A stretch of 64,000 bases of DNA, from contig JABFXY010000006.1 of NCBI GenBank assembly GCA_013361525.1, positions 62,001-126,000 on the forward strand, read 5' to 3'. The position numbers and the translations under genes were made by a program. This DNA is from Polyangiaceae bacterium (GTDB lineage Bacteria > Myxococcota_A > Polyangia > Polyangiales > Polyangiaceae). Positions 26,055 through 34,743 of this stretch are shown piece by piece; within the stretch, counting starts at the first letter, position 1, and each line of letters starts with the position of its first letter. Under the pieces are notes generated by a model, which did not search any database, was not told the origin of the DNA, and saw only the letters and a list, made by a program, of their open reading frames with translations.

Positions 26055-27272
26055 ATGCACGCCTTTCGACTCGGCCGCATCGGCGGGATCGAGCTGCGCG
26101 TCGACCCGAGCTGGATCCTGATTTTCCTGCTCCTCACGTGGAGCCTCGGCGCGATGTTCGGCAGCTGGCATCCCCAATGGGGCATGTCGCTCAGTCTGGC
26201 GCTCGGCGGAATTGCGGCGCTGTCGTTCTTCGCCTCGGTGCTCCTGCACGAAGTGGCGCATTGCCTCGTGGCCCTCGCCTACGGCATCCCCGTTCGCGAT
26301 ATCACGCTGCACCTCTTCGGCGGGCTCGCGAGCATCGAGCGTGACCCGCCGTCGGCGAAGGCGGAGTTCTGGATGGCGATTGCAGGTCCAGCCGTCAGCT
26401 TCGCGATTGCGTTCATCGCGTCGGTCGCGGGCACCTCGCTGTTCATGGTGAGCGCGGACGGCGACGCGACGCTCAAGCACCTCGAGGTCTATCGGCAATT
26501 CGGTCCGTTCACGACCCTCTTGTTGTGGCTCGGCACCGCGAACCTCATCGTCGGCTTGTTCAATCTGCTGCCGGGTCTGCCGCTCGACGGCGGACGTGTG
26601 CTTCGCGCGGGACTCTGGGCCATCACTGGAAACGTCCGACGCGCGACGCGATGGGCGGCGCTCTCTGGGCAGCTCATTGGATGGGTGCTCGTGTTCGCCG
26701 GCATCCTCATGGTGTTCGGTACGCAGGTGCCGCTGCTCGGTAGAGGGTTCGGCCCCGGCTTGTGGACGGCGCTCATCGGGTGGTTCCTTCGTGGAGCAGC
26801 AGTGCAAAGCTTCAGCAGCGCTGTCCTTCAGGATCTGCTCGAAGGCGTTCATGCGCGTGACCTCATGCGACGCAATGGGCCGTGGGTCCGCGCCGATCTG
26901 CCGGTCGTGTCGCTCGTGAACGACGCATTTCTCCGCCGTGAGGAGCGTTCGTATCCGGTGTTCGAAGGCGACCGATTCGTCGGTGTCGTGAGCATCGAAG
27001 ACGTCCGAGACGTGCCCGTCGCCGAGCGAGACACGATGCTCGTCGGACAGATCATGACGGCGCGCGAGCGTGTTTCGGCGGTCGCGCCGGACACGCCGCT
27101 CTACGAAGCGTTGCGCGCGATGCGGCAAGCGGAGGGCAACGAAGTGCCGGTGATCGAGGGCGAACAGCTCGTCGGCGTGCTGCACGACGCAGACGTCGGA
27201 CGGTGGCTCGAGCTGCACGCGGAGACGCGCGCAGGGGCCGCTCGTCCGCGGAGCGCGACGGGCACGGCTTGA
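26055..27272 (+). CDS. Site-2-protease-type M50 metallopeptidase with CBS domains
   Basis: This is an intramembrane zinc protease. The 405-residue product starts with the S2P motif block MHAFRLGRIGGIELRVDPSW, has membrane helices, the zinc site HEVAH near residue 65, and the second site LPGLPLDGGRVL near 176. Two CBS motifs occupy the C-terminal third (about residues 260-390), as in SpoIVFB-like and archaeal S2P proteins, where they bind adenine nucleotides and regulate activity. The start at 26055 gives the standard N-terminus; the longer frame overlaps the divergent gene. The substrate is unknown. Confidence 0.9.
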   Translation: MHAFRLGRIGGIELRVDPSWILIFLLLTWSLGAMFGSWHPQWGMSLSLALGGIAALSFFASVLLHEVAHCLVALAYGIPVRDITLHLFGGLASIERDPPSAKAEFWMAIAGPAVSFAIAFIASVAGTSLFMVSADGDATLKHLEVYRQFGPFTTLLLWLGTANLIVGLFNLLPGLPLDGGRVLRAGLWAITGNVRRATRWAALSGQLIGWVLVFAGILMVFGTQVPLLGRGFGPGLWTALIGWFLRGAAVQSFSSAVLQDLLEGVHARDLMRRNGPWVRADLPVVSLVNDAFLRREERSYPVFEGDRFVGVVSIEDVRDVPVAERDTMLVGQIMTARERVSAVAPDTPLYEALRAMRQAEGNEVPVIEGEQLVGVLHDADVGRWLELHAETRAGAARPRSATGTA

Positions 27273-27318
27273 CGTTCACCCAGCGCAGACCCCCTCGACA
27301 CAGCCGCGCGACCATTGC

Positions 27319-27729
27319 ATGAAGCGGTCCGTGGAGTTGTTGCGGAATCGGCACGTCGTCATCACGGACCAAAGCGCGAGCCGCACGGTCTGCGTGAAGC
27401 GGACGGCCGCACCGTTCGTCACGATTCCCGAGATGCAGGCGACCTTCACCGAGATCTGCCGAATCCTCGACGATTACGGACGAGCCACTGCAAACCTGAT
27501 CGTCGATACCCGCGACGCTCCTCCGCGCAACGATCCCGAGTTCGAGGTCGCATTCGGGCCTCTTCGCACGAAGATGCTGCAGGGCTTCCGCAAGGTCGCG
27601 ATCCTCGTGTCCACGCCGATCGGTCGCCTCCAGGTTCAGCGCCACGCCCGTGAAGACGGCCTGCCGCTCCGGATGTTCTCCGACGAGGACGAAGCGCGAG
27701 CGTATTGTCTGGGCCGCCCGAGCCCGTAA
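27319..27729 (+). CDS. STAS/SpoIIAA-like protein of unknown function
   Basis: The 136-residue protein has an alternating strand-helix pattern (FTEICRILDDYGRATANLIV and GFRKVAILVSTPIGRLQVQR) that resembles the STAS/SpoIIAA-like fold seen in unannotated Polyangia proteins. No catalytic or phosphorylation site is clear. It is followed closely by the sugar-kinase-like gene and may be cotranscribed with it. Function is unknown. Confidence 0.6.
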   Translation: MKRSVELLRNRHVVITDQSASRTVCVKRTAAPFVTIPEMQATFTEICRILDDYGRATANLIVDTRDAPPRNDPEFEVAFGPLRTKMLQGFRKVAILVSTPIGRLQVQRHAREDGLPLRMFSDEDEARAYCLGRPSP

Positions 27730-27742
27730 ACTCGCGCCCCAC

Positions 27743-28780
27743 GTGGACGGGAATTTAGAGAGCATCGCGACGCGCTGGGCGAGGTTGTCGGTCGATCGGG
27801 CGCCGTACGGAACGGGGCTCATCAATCTCACCCTCTCGGGCTTCATCGACCAAAGACGCGTCATCGTCCAGCGGGTGCACCCGGCATTCGCGGACTCGGT
27901 GCACCAAGACATCGAGGCCGTCACCTCGCACCTCGATCGGAGCGGCGTGCTCACGCCGCGGCTCGTTCGGACCGATGCGGGTGCGCTCTCGACGATCGAC
28001 GGTGAGGGCCGCTCGTGGCGCGTCCTCACCTTCATCGATGGCAGCCACAGTCACGATCGAATCGACGGTCCGAGCCGCGCGACCGAAGCAGGCAGGACGG
28101 TGGGGCGCTTCCACGCGGCGCTCGCCGATCTCGACCACGGCTACGAGCACACGCGCCCCGGCATCCACGATATCGCCTTCCGGCGAGCCGGCATCGAGCG
28201 GGCCGTCGAAGTGCACGGCGCACATCCGCTTTACGACGAGGTCGCGCGCGGCGTCGATGCGCTCGGCGCCTTCACCGACCACCTCCTACCCGTCGACGTC
28301 ACCCCGAGCCGCCACGCACACGGCGATCTCAAGACGTCGAACGTGCTCTTCGACGGTGACGGCAGCGGCCTTTGCCTCGTCGATCTCGACACGCTCGCGC
28401 TGATGGCTTGGCCGTTCGAGATGGGCGACGCAATCCGCAGCTGGTGCAATCCGAAGCGGGAGGACGAGCCGGGGGCGCGCGTCGACACCACGCTGTTCGA
28501 GGCTGCGCTGCGCGGATACCACGCGGGTTGCAACGGTCTGAACCTCGATCCCCTCGAGATCGAGCTGCTCCCGCGAGGCACGCTCACCATCGCGTGTGAG
28601 CTCGCGATGCGGTTTCTCACGGATGCGCTCGAGGAGCGCTACTTCTCCTTCGATCCGGCGCGCTTCGCGACGCGGGGCGAGCACAACCTCGCACGCGCAC
28701 GCGGCCAGCTCGCCCTCGCGAGGAGCCTCGCGGCCGAGCTCGGCAGCCTCGAGCACATTGCGCGCACGACCTTGCGATGA
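27743..28780 (+). CDS. NahK-like aminoglycoside-phosphotransferase-family kinase
   Basis: This cytoplasmic kinase belongs to the APH/choline kinase superfamily. Early motifs YGTGLINLTLSGF and VIVQRVHPAFADSVHQDIEA resemble N-acetylhexosamine 1-kinase (NahK). The catalytic Brenner motif is HAHGDLKTSNVLF near residue 195, and LVDLDTLA supplies the metal-binding Asp. The GTG at 27743 gives 345 residues; an ATG at 27650 would overlap the previous gene by 80 bases and is less likely. A sugar substrate is a family-based guess. Confidence 0.8.
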   Translation: MDGNLESIATRWARLSVDRAPYGTGLINLTLSGFIDQRRVIVQRVHPAFADSVHQDIEAVTSHLDRSGVLTPRLVRTDAGALSTIDGEGRSWRVLTFIDGSHSHDRIDGPSRATEAGRTVGRFHAALADLDHGYEHTRPGIHDIAFRRAGIERAVEVHGAHPLYDEVARGVDALGAFTDHLLPVDVTPSRHAHGDLKTSNVLFDGDGSGLCLVDLDTLALMAWPFEMGDAIRSWCNPKREDEPGARVDTTLFEAALRGYHAGCNGLNLDPLEIELLPRGTLTIACELAMRFLTDALEERYFSFDPARFATRGEHNLARARGQLALARSLAAELGSLEHIARTTLR

Positions 28781-28912
28781 CGAAATCGCTGCGACGTTTT
28801 CGTCTTCATCGCCAGGCGATGGTTCCCTATTCGCGGATCTCGTATCCGCAACATAATGCCTCACCCGAAGCGATCACCGCACTATAGTGCTGATGAGAGC
28901 GCGCGCATAAGG

Positions 28913-28931
28913 AAAGCCCCACCGACGGGCT
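28913..28931 (-). terminator. Intrinsic terminator of the fibro-slime gene
   Basis: Read on the minus strand, a GC hairpin (AGCCC / GGGCT) is followed by TTTCCTTA. It begins 26 bases past the stop of the gene at 28957, between convergent genes. Confidence 0.55.
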
Positions 28932-28956
28932 CCCATGCGCGTCACCGTTTTAGAGG

Positions 28957-29793
28957 TCAGTAGACGATCGGTGCGCAGTTCGTGAATTCCAGGCTCGACT
29001 GGATGCGGAAGTTGGATGCGTCGGTGTGTCGCTCCGCGTGGAAGAGGTCGAGCGCGTAAGTATTCCCCGGCGTGATGCCGAGCTCGGCCGCGCGGGCGTC
29101 GAGATCGATCGTCTCGCTCAGCGATGAGTGTAGCCCGCCGAGATCGATCGCGAGCTTGTCGTTGATGAACACCCAGAGATCGTCGTCCCCGGTGAACGTG
29201 AAGACTTCGCCGCCCTTGTACGCGAACTCCATATGGAGCTCGAACGTGAAGTGGAAGTTGTGGGGGTTGTCTTCGTTGCCGAAGCCTTGCCCGTCGATCG
29301 GGAAGAATGCCGTGTTGTCGTACGTGAGCGTCCCGTCGTCGTCGATCGTCGGCGTAATGGTGAACGGAATGGCGATGTTCACGTCGGGCACGTCGCGGTA
29401 CCACTGGTCGAATTCTTCGGGGCCCGTGGTGTATTGCGTCGGGCCGTCATGCGCGTAGACGGGTTTGTGATCGGCCCCGAGCTCGTCCTCCACGATGCCG
29501 TCGAGGCCGTCACCGGTGAACGTCTCGAAGTCGGGGTGACCTTGCCCGTCGTTGTACGCGCGAAAATCGCGCACCGTGCCGACGAGGTTCGGCGCGCAAT
29601 TGCCGCCCTGACCTAATCCGTTTCCACCGCCGCCCACCGTAAAGCCGGTACCCGTGCTGTCGTCGTCGCTGCCTGCGCCGCCCGCGCCGCTCCCACCGCC
29701 GCCGGTCGTGTCACCGGAGCCGCTGTCCGAGCAGCCGAAGGCGATGCAGACGACACACGCTGCCCATCCGAGCCATCGATGTTCGTTCGCCAT
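28957..29793 (-). CDS. Fibro-slime domain lipoprotein
   Basis: A lipoprotein signal (lipobox FGC, Cys near residue 21) and a Gly-rich linker (GGGGSGAGGAGSDDDS) lead to the fibro-slime domain of about 200 residues: VGTVRDFRAYNDGQGHPDFE, then EVFTFTGDDDLWVFINDKLA and IDLGGLHSSL, then LDLFHAERHTDASNFRIQS. The family occurs in cell-surface proteins of Fibrobacter, Dictyostelium and myxobacteria, and is PA14-related. It may help adhesion or matrix binding. It is convergent with the NahK-like gene and upstream of nothing coupled. Confidence 0.88.
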   Translation of the reverse strand: MANEHRWLGWAACVVCIAFGCSDSGSGDTTGGGGSGAGGAGSDDDSTGTGFTVGGGGNGLGQGGNCAPNLVGTVRDFRAYNDGQGHPDFETFTGDGLDGIVEDELGADHKPVYAHDGPTQYTTGPEEFDQWYRDVPDVNIAIPFTITPTIDDDGTLTYDNTAFFPIDGQGFGNEDNPHNFHFTFELHMEFAYKGGEVFTFTGDDDLWVFINDKLAIDLGGLHSSLSETIDLDARAAELGITPGNTYALDLFHAERHTDASNFRIQSSLEFTNCAPIVY

Positions 29794-29883
29794 GGCGACT
29801 CGAATGGTCGCACGAACCGCTCGGGTTGCAGATCGTGTTGTCGACGTGTCTCAGGGGACTTTGTAGGCGCGCGAGAAAAATCT

Positions 29884-31692
29884 CTATCGCAGGACTCGCC
29901 GGAGCGGCGTCGCGAGCGCGCCTGTCGCGACCAACGCGCCTTCGTCCTTCGGCTTGAGCTCGGCCGCATTCGCCTCGTCGGTGTCGACGTGCATTTCGAG
30001 GCAAAATTTCGGCGAAACGCGGATCAAAACGTCGCCGAAGACGAGGTCGCGGCCCTCCGAGTCGATCGCCACCTCGACGACATCGCCGTCGGAAACGCCG
30101 AAATGGTCGGCGTCCTCGGGCGCCATGTGGATGTGACGACGCGCACAGATGACGCCTTGCTCGAGCGTCACCGAGCCGTGTGGACCGACCAGCTTGATCC
30201 CGGGCGAGCCGCGGACGTCGCCGGAGTCGCGAACGGGCGCATCGACGCCGAGAAAGAACTCGTCGGTACGCGAGATCTCCACTTGGTCGACGGGTCGCAC
30301 CGGCCCGAGGACACGTACGCCGGAGATGCTCCGCTTCGGTCCCACGACCTCGAGCATTTCCGCGCAAGCGTATTGCCCCGGCTGCGACAAATCTTTCAGC
30401 GGTGTCAGCTTGTGACCGGGGCCGAAGAGGGTCTCGACCGTCTCCTGGCGCAGGTGGATGTGGCGCGCGCTGATCGCGATCGGAATTCGCTTCGAGACGA
30501 CCTTGTCTTGCCCGCCGACGAGCTTCGCGGTGTCGGCCGCGATCGCGTGCTCTTCGTCGGTAGCCACGACGAGCACGTGTGCGCGGCTGGTGTCGGTCGA
30601 GATCCGAATGACCGGTTTTTCTGCGGTGGCGCGAGCCTCGCGGTTCGCGTCCTCGTCGAGGTGGGCGCCGAAGATCTGCAGATTGCGCGCGACCCGGTGG
30701 CGCACGAGCGCGCTGTTTTGGCCGATGCCACCCGTGAACACGATGGCGTCGAGCCCGCCGAGGACGGCCGCATACGCGCCGATGTATTTGCGAAGGCGGT
30801 GACAAAAGACGTGGATCGCGAGACGCGCCCGCTCGTCGCCTTTGGCGGCTCGATCTTCGATGTCGCGCAGATCGTTGCCTGCGCCCGACAGACCGGCGAG
30901 CCCGCTCTTCTTGTTGAGGAGTGTATCGAGCCCGTCGTAATCCAGGCCTTCTGCGCGTCCGATGTGGAGCGCTGCCCCGACGTCGAGATCACCCGAGCGT
31001 GTACCCATCACGAGCCCCTCGAGTGGCGTCATTCCCATGCTCGTTTCGACCGAGCGCCCGTATTCGATCGCGCAGACGCTCGCGCCGTTGCCGAGATGGC
31101 AGGTGATGAGGCGCAGATTCGACAGGGGCGCGTCGAGATGGACAGCGGCACGCGCCGCGACGAAGGCGTGGCTCGTCCCGTGAAAACCATAGCGACGTAC
31201 GCCGTGTTTCTTCGCGAGCTCGGCGTCGACCGCGTAGTGGCGCGCACGTGGAGGCAACGTCCCGTGGAACGCAGTGTCGAACACCGCGACGTGGGGCAGA
31301 GCCGGCAAGAGCCGCCGCGCCGCGACGATACCGGCGAGGTTCGCAGGATTGTGCAGCGGCGCGAGCGGAACGAGCTCCGCGATTGCGCGCTCGACGTCTT
31401 CGTCGATACGAACCGGCTGCGTGAACCGTTCACCTCCGTGAACGACCCGGTGCCCGATGCCCGCGAGCTGCGCGTCGCCCGCGCGACCAATCAAGGCCGG
31501 CAACACCTCGGCGAGCGCTTCCTCGTGGTTCTTCGCGACGAGCTTCGCAGCCGGGTCGTCGTCGTACGCGACCTCCGAACCGGCTTCACCGATGCGCTCG
31601 ACACGCGCACGCGCGACGCGCTTTCCCGACGCATGATCGACGACCGCGGCACGCAGCGAGGAGCTCCCGCAGTTGAGAACGAGGATGAGCAT
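29884..31692 (-). CDS. Acetate kinase fused to PduL-type phosphotransacylase
   Basis: This single 602-residue polypeptide carries both steps of acyl-CoA to acyl-phosphate to carboxylate plus ATP. Residues 1-390 are an acetate/propionate kinase: LNCGSSSLRAAV at the N-terminus, GHRVVHGGERF, RRYGFHGTSHAFV, LGNGASV and FTGGIGQNSALVR. Residues about 400-602 are a full PduL: IPIAISARHIHL, PGQYACAEMLEVVGPKR, VEISRTDEFFLGVDAPVRDS and ARRHIHMAPEDADHFGV, including both His-rich metal-site blocks. AckA and PduL are normally separate. A bicistronic arrangement is excluded by the continuous frame. No microcompartment signal is seen. Confidence 0.9.
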   Translation of the reverse strand: MLILVLNCGSSSLRAAVVDHASGKRVARARVERIGEAGSEVAYDDDPAAKLVAKNHEEALAEVLPALIGRAGDAQLAGIGHRVVHGGERFTQPVRIDEDVERAIAELVPLAPLHNPANLAGIVAARRLLPALPHVAVFDTAFHGTLPPRARHYAVDAELAKKHGVRRYGFHGTSHAFVAARAAVHLDAPLSNLRLITCHLGNGASVCAIEYGRSVETSMGMTPLEGLVMGTRSGDLDVGAALHIGRAEGLDYDGLDTLLNKKSGLAGLSGAGNDLRDIEDRAAKGDERARLAIHVFCHRLRKYIGAYAAVLGGLDAIVFTGGIGQNSALVRHRVARNLQIFGAHLDEDANREARATAEKPVIRISTDTSRAHVLVVATDEEHAIAADTAKLVGGQDKVVSKRIPIAISARHIHLRQETVETLFGPGHKLTPLKDLSQPGQYACAEMLEVVGPKRSISGVRVLGPVRPVDQVEISRTDEFFLGVDAPVRDSGDVRGSPGIKLVGPHGSVTLEQGVICARRHIHMAPEDADHFGVSDGDVVEVAIDSEGRDLVFGDVLIRVSPKFCLEMHVDTDEANAAELKPKDEGALVATGALATPLRRVLR

Positions 31693-31757
31693 CCCCTCTA
31701 TGTATCGGCCCCCTCTCGCGGCAGGAAGCGTCCTGCCGCGACGGCGCGCTCGCTCGT

Positions 31758-32735
31758 TCAGGCCGGCCGTGGTCCCGGCGGGTCGTACCGCGCGACCACG
31801 GCGGTGACGTTGTCGCGCCCGCCTGCGTCGAGCGCCGCACGGATCAAGGTTTCGCACGCGAGCTTCGGGTGCGGCTCGTGGGCGAGGATGCGAGAGATCT
31901 CCGCGTCCTCGATCATGTCGTGTAGCCCGTCGGACGTGAGGACGAGCACGTCGCCGGGCGCGAGGTCGAGGCGATGGACCTCCGCCTGCAACCCCTCTTT
32001 GCCACCGCCGACGACGTTGGTCACGACGTGCCGGTATTGGTTTCGGCCCATTTCCTCGGGCTGGATGACGCCGGCATCGACGAGCTCGCGAACGAGCGTG
32101 TGGTCGCGCGTCAGCTGGTGGAGCGTCTCGTCGCGGAAGAGATAACAGCGTGTGTCGCCCGCATGCGCGACGTAGAGCTGCGTCCCTACCGAGTAGGCGA
32201 GCGTCAGCGTCGTTCCCATTCCGTGGACTTCGGGGTTCGCCGCAGCCTGCGCGGTGACGGTCGCGTCGGCGCGGCGGAGCGCATTCTTCAGCTCCTCGAG
32301 GAGGCCCCCGTCGTCGCTCGGGAGTGCGTACGCGCCGCTGTCTTCGGATACGGTGTTCGGCGCTTCGGGCAAGCGAAAGAGCCAACCCAGCGCGGAAAGC
32401 GCGAACTCCTCGACGGCGCCGACCGCGAGCGCGCTCGCCTGCTCGCCGCCGGCGTGACCGCCCATACCGTCCGCGACGATCAGCAAGTGCCCCACGGTTT
32501 GTCCGCATTGCACGCGCGCCTGAGGGATCGTCGATTGATGGACCCAGAGCGTGCCGGTCAGCGTCGCGATGACGAATTGATCTTCGTTTCGCGCTCGAAC
32601 GAGCCCGGTGTCCGACATCCCGTATGCGTTCATCACGAGCGCAGGAGCGCTCTTCACGTCGGAGGGAATGGCCTCTTCGTGAGCCGGCGGTCCCGACCCG
32701 GGGTGTGCGGAATGTGTGTGCACGGGATTGAACAT
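31758..32735 (-). CDS. PP2C-family protein Ser/Thr phosphatase
   Basis: This metal-dependent phosphatase counters Ser/Thr kinases. The 325-residue product shows GMSDTGLVRARNEDQF, VADGMGGHAGGEQAS, GMGTTLTLAYS, HAGDTRCYLFRD, LTSDGLHDMI and GGRDNVTAVVARY, covering all Asp metal ligands. The start at 32735 follows GAGGACA and was preferred over an ATG at 32777. No membrane segment is seen. It is cytoplasmic and may oppose the kinases at 1-2356 and 47892. It lies 65 bases before the AckA-PduL fusion on the same strand. Confidence 0.9.
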   Translation of the reverse strand: MFNPVHTHSAHPGSGPPAHEEAIPSDVKSAPALVMNAYGMSDTGLVRARNEDQFVIATLTGTLWVHQSTIPQARVQCGQTVGHLLIVADGMGGHAGGEQASALAVGAVEEFALSALGWLFRLPEAPNTVSEDSGAYALPSDDGGLLEELKNALRRADATVTAQAAANPEVHGMGTTLTLAYSVGTQLYVAHAGDTRCYLFRDETLHQLTRDHTLVRELVDAGVIQPEEMGRNQYRHVVTNVVGGGKEGLQAEVHRLDLAPGDVLVLTSDGLHDMIEDAEISRILAHEPHPKLACETLIRAALDAGGRDNVTAVVARYDPPGPRPA

Positions 32736-32981
32736 CGGCTGTCCTCTTTTGTCGTGCTCGCAAACGCCATGCCTCATTTGAGCCCCAGCTTTCCCGCGGA
32801 GACCCGGCCCATTTTGCTACCGTGGCGCAATCGCCCGTGGCGAAGCGCCGCGACGGAGGTTGCTCGGACGGACAGTGTCACGGCAAACCTGCGCGCGTTT
32901 GGAAAGTTCGGCCTTTTTTGGCGATGCCCCTTTAGGTTCGGAACGAAATCACCGAATCTCGATGGTGGCGCATCACCACGC

Positions 32982-32988
32982 GGGAGGA
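32982..32988 (+). promoter_or_regulatory. Strong ribosome binding site fixing a GTG start
   Basis: GGGAGGA lies 3 bases before the GTG at 32992 and supports that start over an upstream ATG at 32860. Confidence 0.75.
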
Positions 32989-32991
32989 ACC

Positions 32992-34743
32992 GTGGACGTT
33001 GCAAATCGGCGCTTGAATGCGCGCTCCCAGTCGGCATCACGTCGCGCTCGAATCGGCGCGACATTCGGTTTGTTCGTCGGCTTCGCCGCTGTCGCGCTCG
33101 TCGCGTGCACCGGTGAGATCGGCGATCGTGAAGACGGTCCGGGCTCCGACGGCGATGGATGCGTCGGATGCACCCCCGAGGGCGTCAAGGTTGCCGACAG
33201 CACGCGCTTCGCCCGGTTATCGCACCGCCAATGGGAGAACACGGTCGTCGACCTGTTCGACTTGGACGGACCGACACAGCTGTCGGGTTCGTTCGCCCCC
33301 GATCCGCTCGGCGGCAAAGCCTTCGACAACAACAGCGCATCGCTCGAGGTGACCCCCAACCTTTGGGCGGACTACCAACAAGCGGCCGAGGACGTCGCGC
33401 TCCTGGTGACCGAAGACCCGGCCATCCTCGCGCGCATCGTTCCGACGGATCTGCCGGCGGACATGCCCGCCCGCGCCGAAGCGTGGATTGCCGCGTTCGG
33501 GCAGCGAGCCTGGCGGCGTCCGCTCACGACGACCGAGCAAGAGGAGCTATTCGCGCTGTTCCAGCAAGGGACGACCTATTATCCCGAGCTCGACGCCTTC
33601 ACCGCCGGCGTGCGGTTGTCGATCGAGGCGTTCCTTCAATCGCCGTACTTCGTCTACCGGGCGGAGCTCGGCACCGAGGCCAACGAAAATAGCCTCATTG
33701 CGCTCACCGACTGGGAGATCGCTTCGCGCCTCTCCTACACGTTGTGGGACACGATGCCCGACGACGAGCTCTTCCGAGCCGCGAAGGACGGCGAGCTCAC
33801 GACGGACGTCGGCATTCGCGCGCAGATCGATCGCCTTCTGACGAGCGATCGGACGCGTGCGACCGTGCGCAACTTCATCGACCAGCTCAGCGACGCGGAG
33901 CAATACCTCAGCTTGTCGAAGAGCGAGACGCTCTATCCGGACTTCGATCCGGCCGTCGGCGAGCAGATGCGCGAGGAGCTCCAGCGCTTCACCGAGCACA
34001 TCGTGATGGACGAAAACGGCGGCTGGAAAGAGCTGCTCACGAACCGCACGACGTTCGTCACCGCCGAGCTCGCGGAAATCTACGGCATCGACCCGAGCAC
34101 GCTGTCCTTCGATGCGGACGGCTATGCGAAGGTCGATCTCGACGAGACGCAGCGAAGCGGCATCCTCACGCGCTCCGGCTTCCTCGCCTGGAAGGGGACG
34201 GAGACGGAGCCCGATACGATCCTCCGCGGCGTGTTCATCAATCGACGCTTCATCTGCCAAACCCTCGGTGACCCGCCCGACGAAGCCATGGGTGCGGTGC
34301 TCGGCGGCGAGGAGACGAACCGCGAGCGGGTCGACGCGCTCACGGGCCCGGGGACGTGCGGTGCGACCTGCCACGGCGCGTACATCAACCCGATCGGTTT
34401 CGCCTTCGAGAACTACGGCGCCCTCGGCGAGTGGCGCGACGACGAGAACGGTCACGCGATCGACGCGAGCGCGACCTTCCCGTTCGAGGACGGCGAGAAG
34501 TCGTACGGCAACGCCGTCGAGCTCTCGAACATCCTCGCTGACAGCCCGCAGAGCCACGCGTGTTTCGCGCGGTTCTGGGTCGAATACACGCTCGGGCGCG
34601 ACATCGTCGCCGACGACGATCCGCTCATCGAACAGCTCGAACAGGAATCACGCGCCGGAGCCTCGGTGCGCGACGTCCTCACCGAGCTCCTCGAAAGTCC
34701 CGTGTTCCGGTATCGCCTGGCGGCAAGCTCGGAGGGTCAGTGA
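32992..34743 (+). CDS. DUF1592/DUF1588-type lipoprotein with CxxCH motif
   Basis: A GTG start with a strong ribosome site gives a lipoprotein signal (VALVACTGE). The roughly 550-residue mature part matches the DUF1587/1595/1592/1588/1585 group: RFARLSHRQWENTVVDLFDL at the start, QRAWRRPLTTTEQEELF, FLQSPYFVYRAELG, RLSYTLWDTMPDDELF, ITRSG-like LTRSGFLAWKGTE, CGATCHGAYINPIGFAFE, and a final LLESPVFRYR. CGATCH is a CxxCH haem-binding signature. This group is common in Planctomycetes and Polyangia and is usually coupled to DUF1552, as here (TGATG overlap). The biochemical role is unknown. Confidence 0.9.
   Translation: MDVANRRLNARSQSASRRARIGATFGLFVGFAAVALVACTGEIGDREDGPGSDGDGCVGCTPEGVKVADSTRFARLSHRQWENTVVDLFDLDGPTQLSGSFAPDPLGGKAFDNNSASLEVTPNLWADYQQAAEDVALLVTEDPAILARIVPTDLPADMPARAEAWIAAFGQRAWRRPLTTTEQEELFALFQQGTTYYPELDAFTAGVRLSIEAFLQSPYFVYRAELGTEANENSLIALTDWEIASRLSYTLWDTMPDDELFRAAKDGELTTDVGIRAQIDRLLTSDRTRATVRNFIDQLSDAEQYLSLSKSETLYPDFDPAVGEQMREELQRFTEHIVMDENGGWKELLTNRTTFVTAELAEIYGIDPSTLSFDADGYAKVDLDETQRSGILTRSGFLAWKGTETEPDTILRGVFINRRFICQTLGDPPDEAMGAVLGGEETNRERVDALTGPGTCGATCHGAYINPIGFAFENYGALGEWRDDENGHAIDASATFPFEDGEKSYGNAVELSNILADSPQSHACFARFWVEYTLGRDIVADDDPLIEQLEQESRAGASVRDVLTELLESPVFRYRLAASSEGQ

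Noticed and set aside
28879..28890. 12-base palindrome GCACTATAGTGC
   Set aside because: It lies between the 3' ends of convergent genes, where an operator is unlikely, and is too short to call.
29884..32763. A 959-codon minus-strand ORF extending past the AckA-PduL start
   Set aside because: The N-terminal 357 residues are an arginine-rich shadow of the PP2C gene in another frame. AckA starts at 31692.
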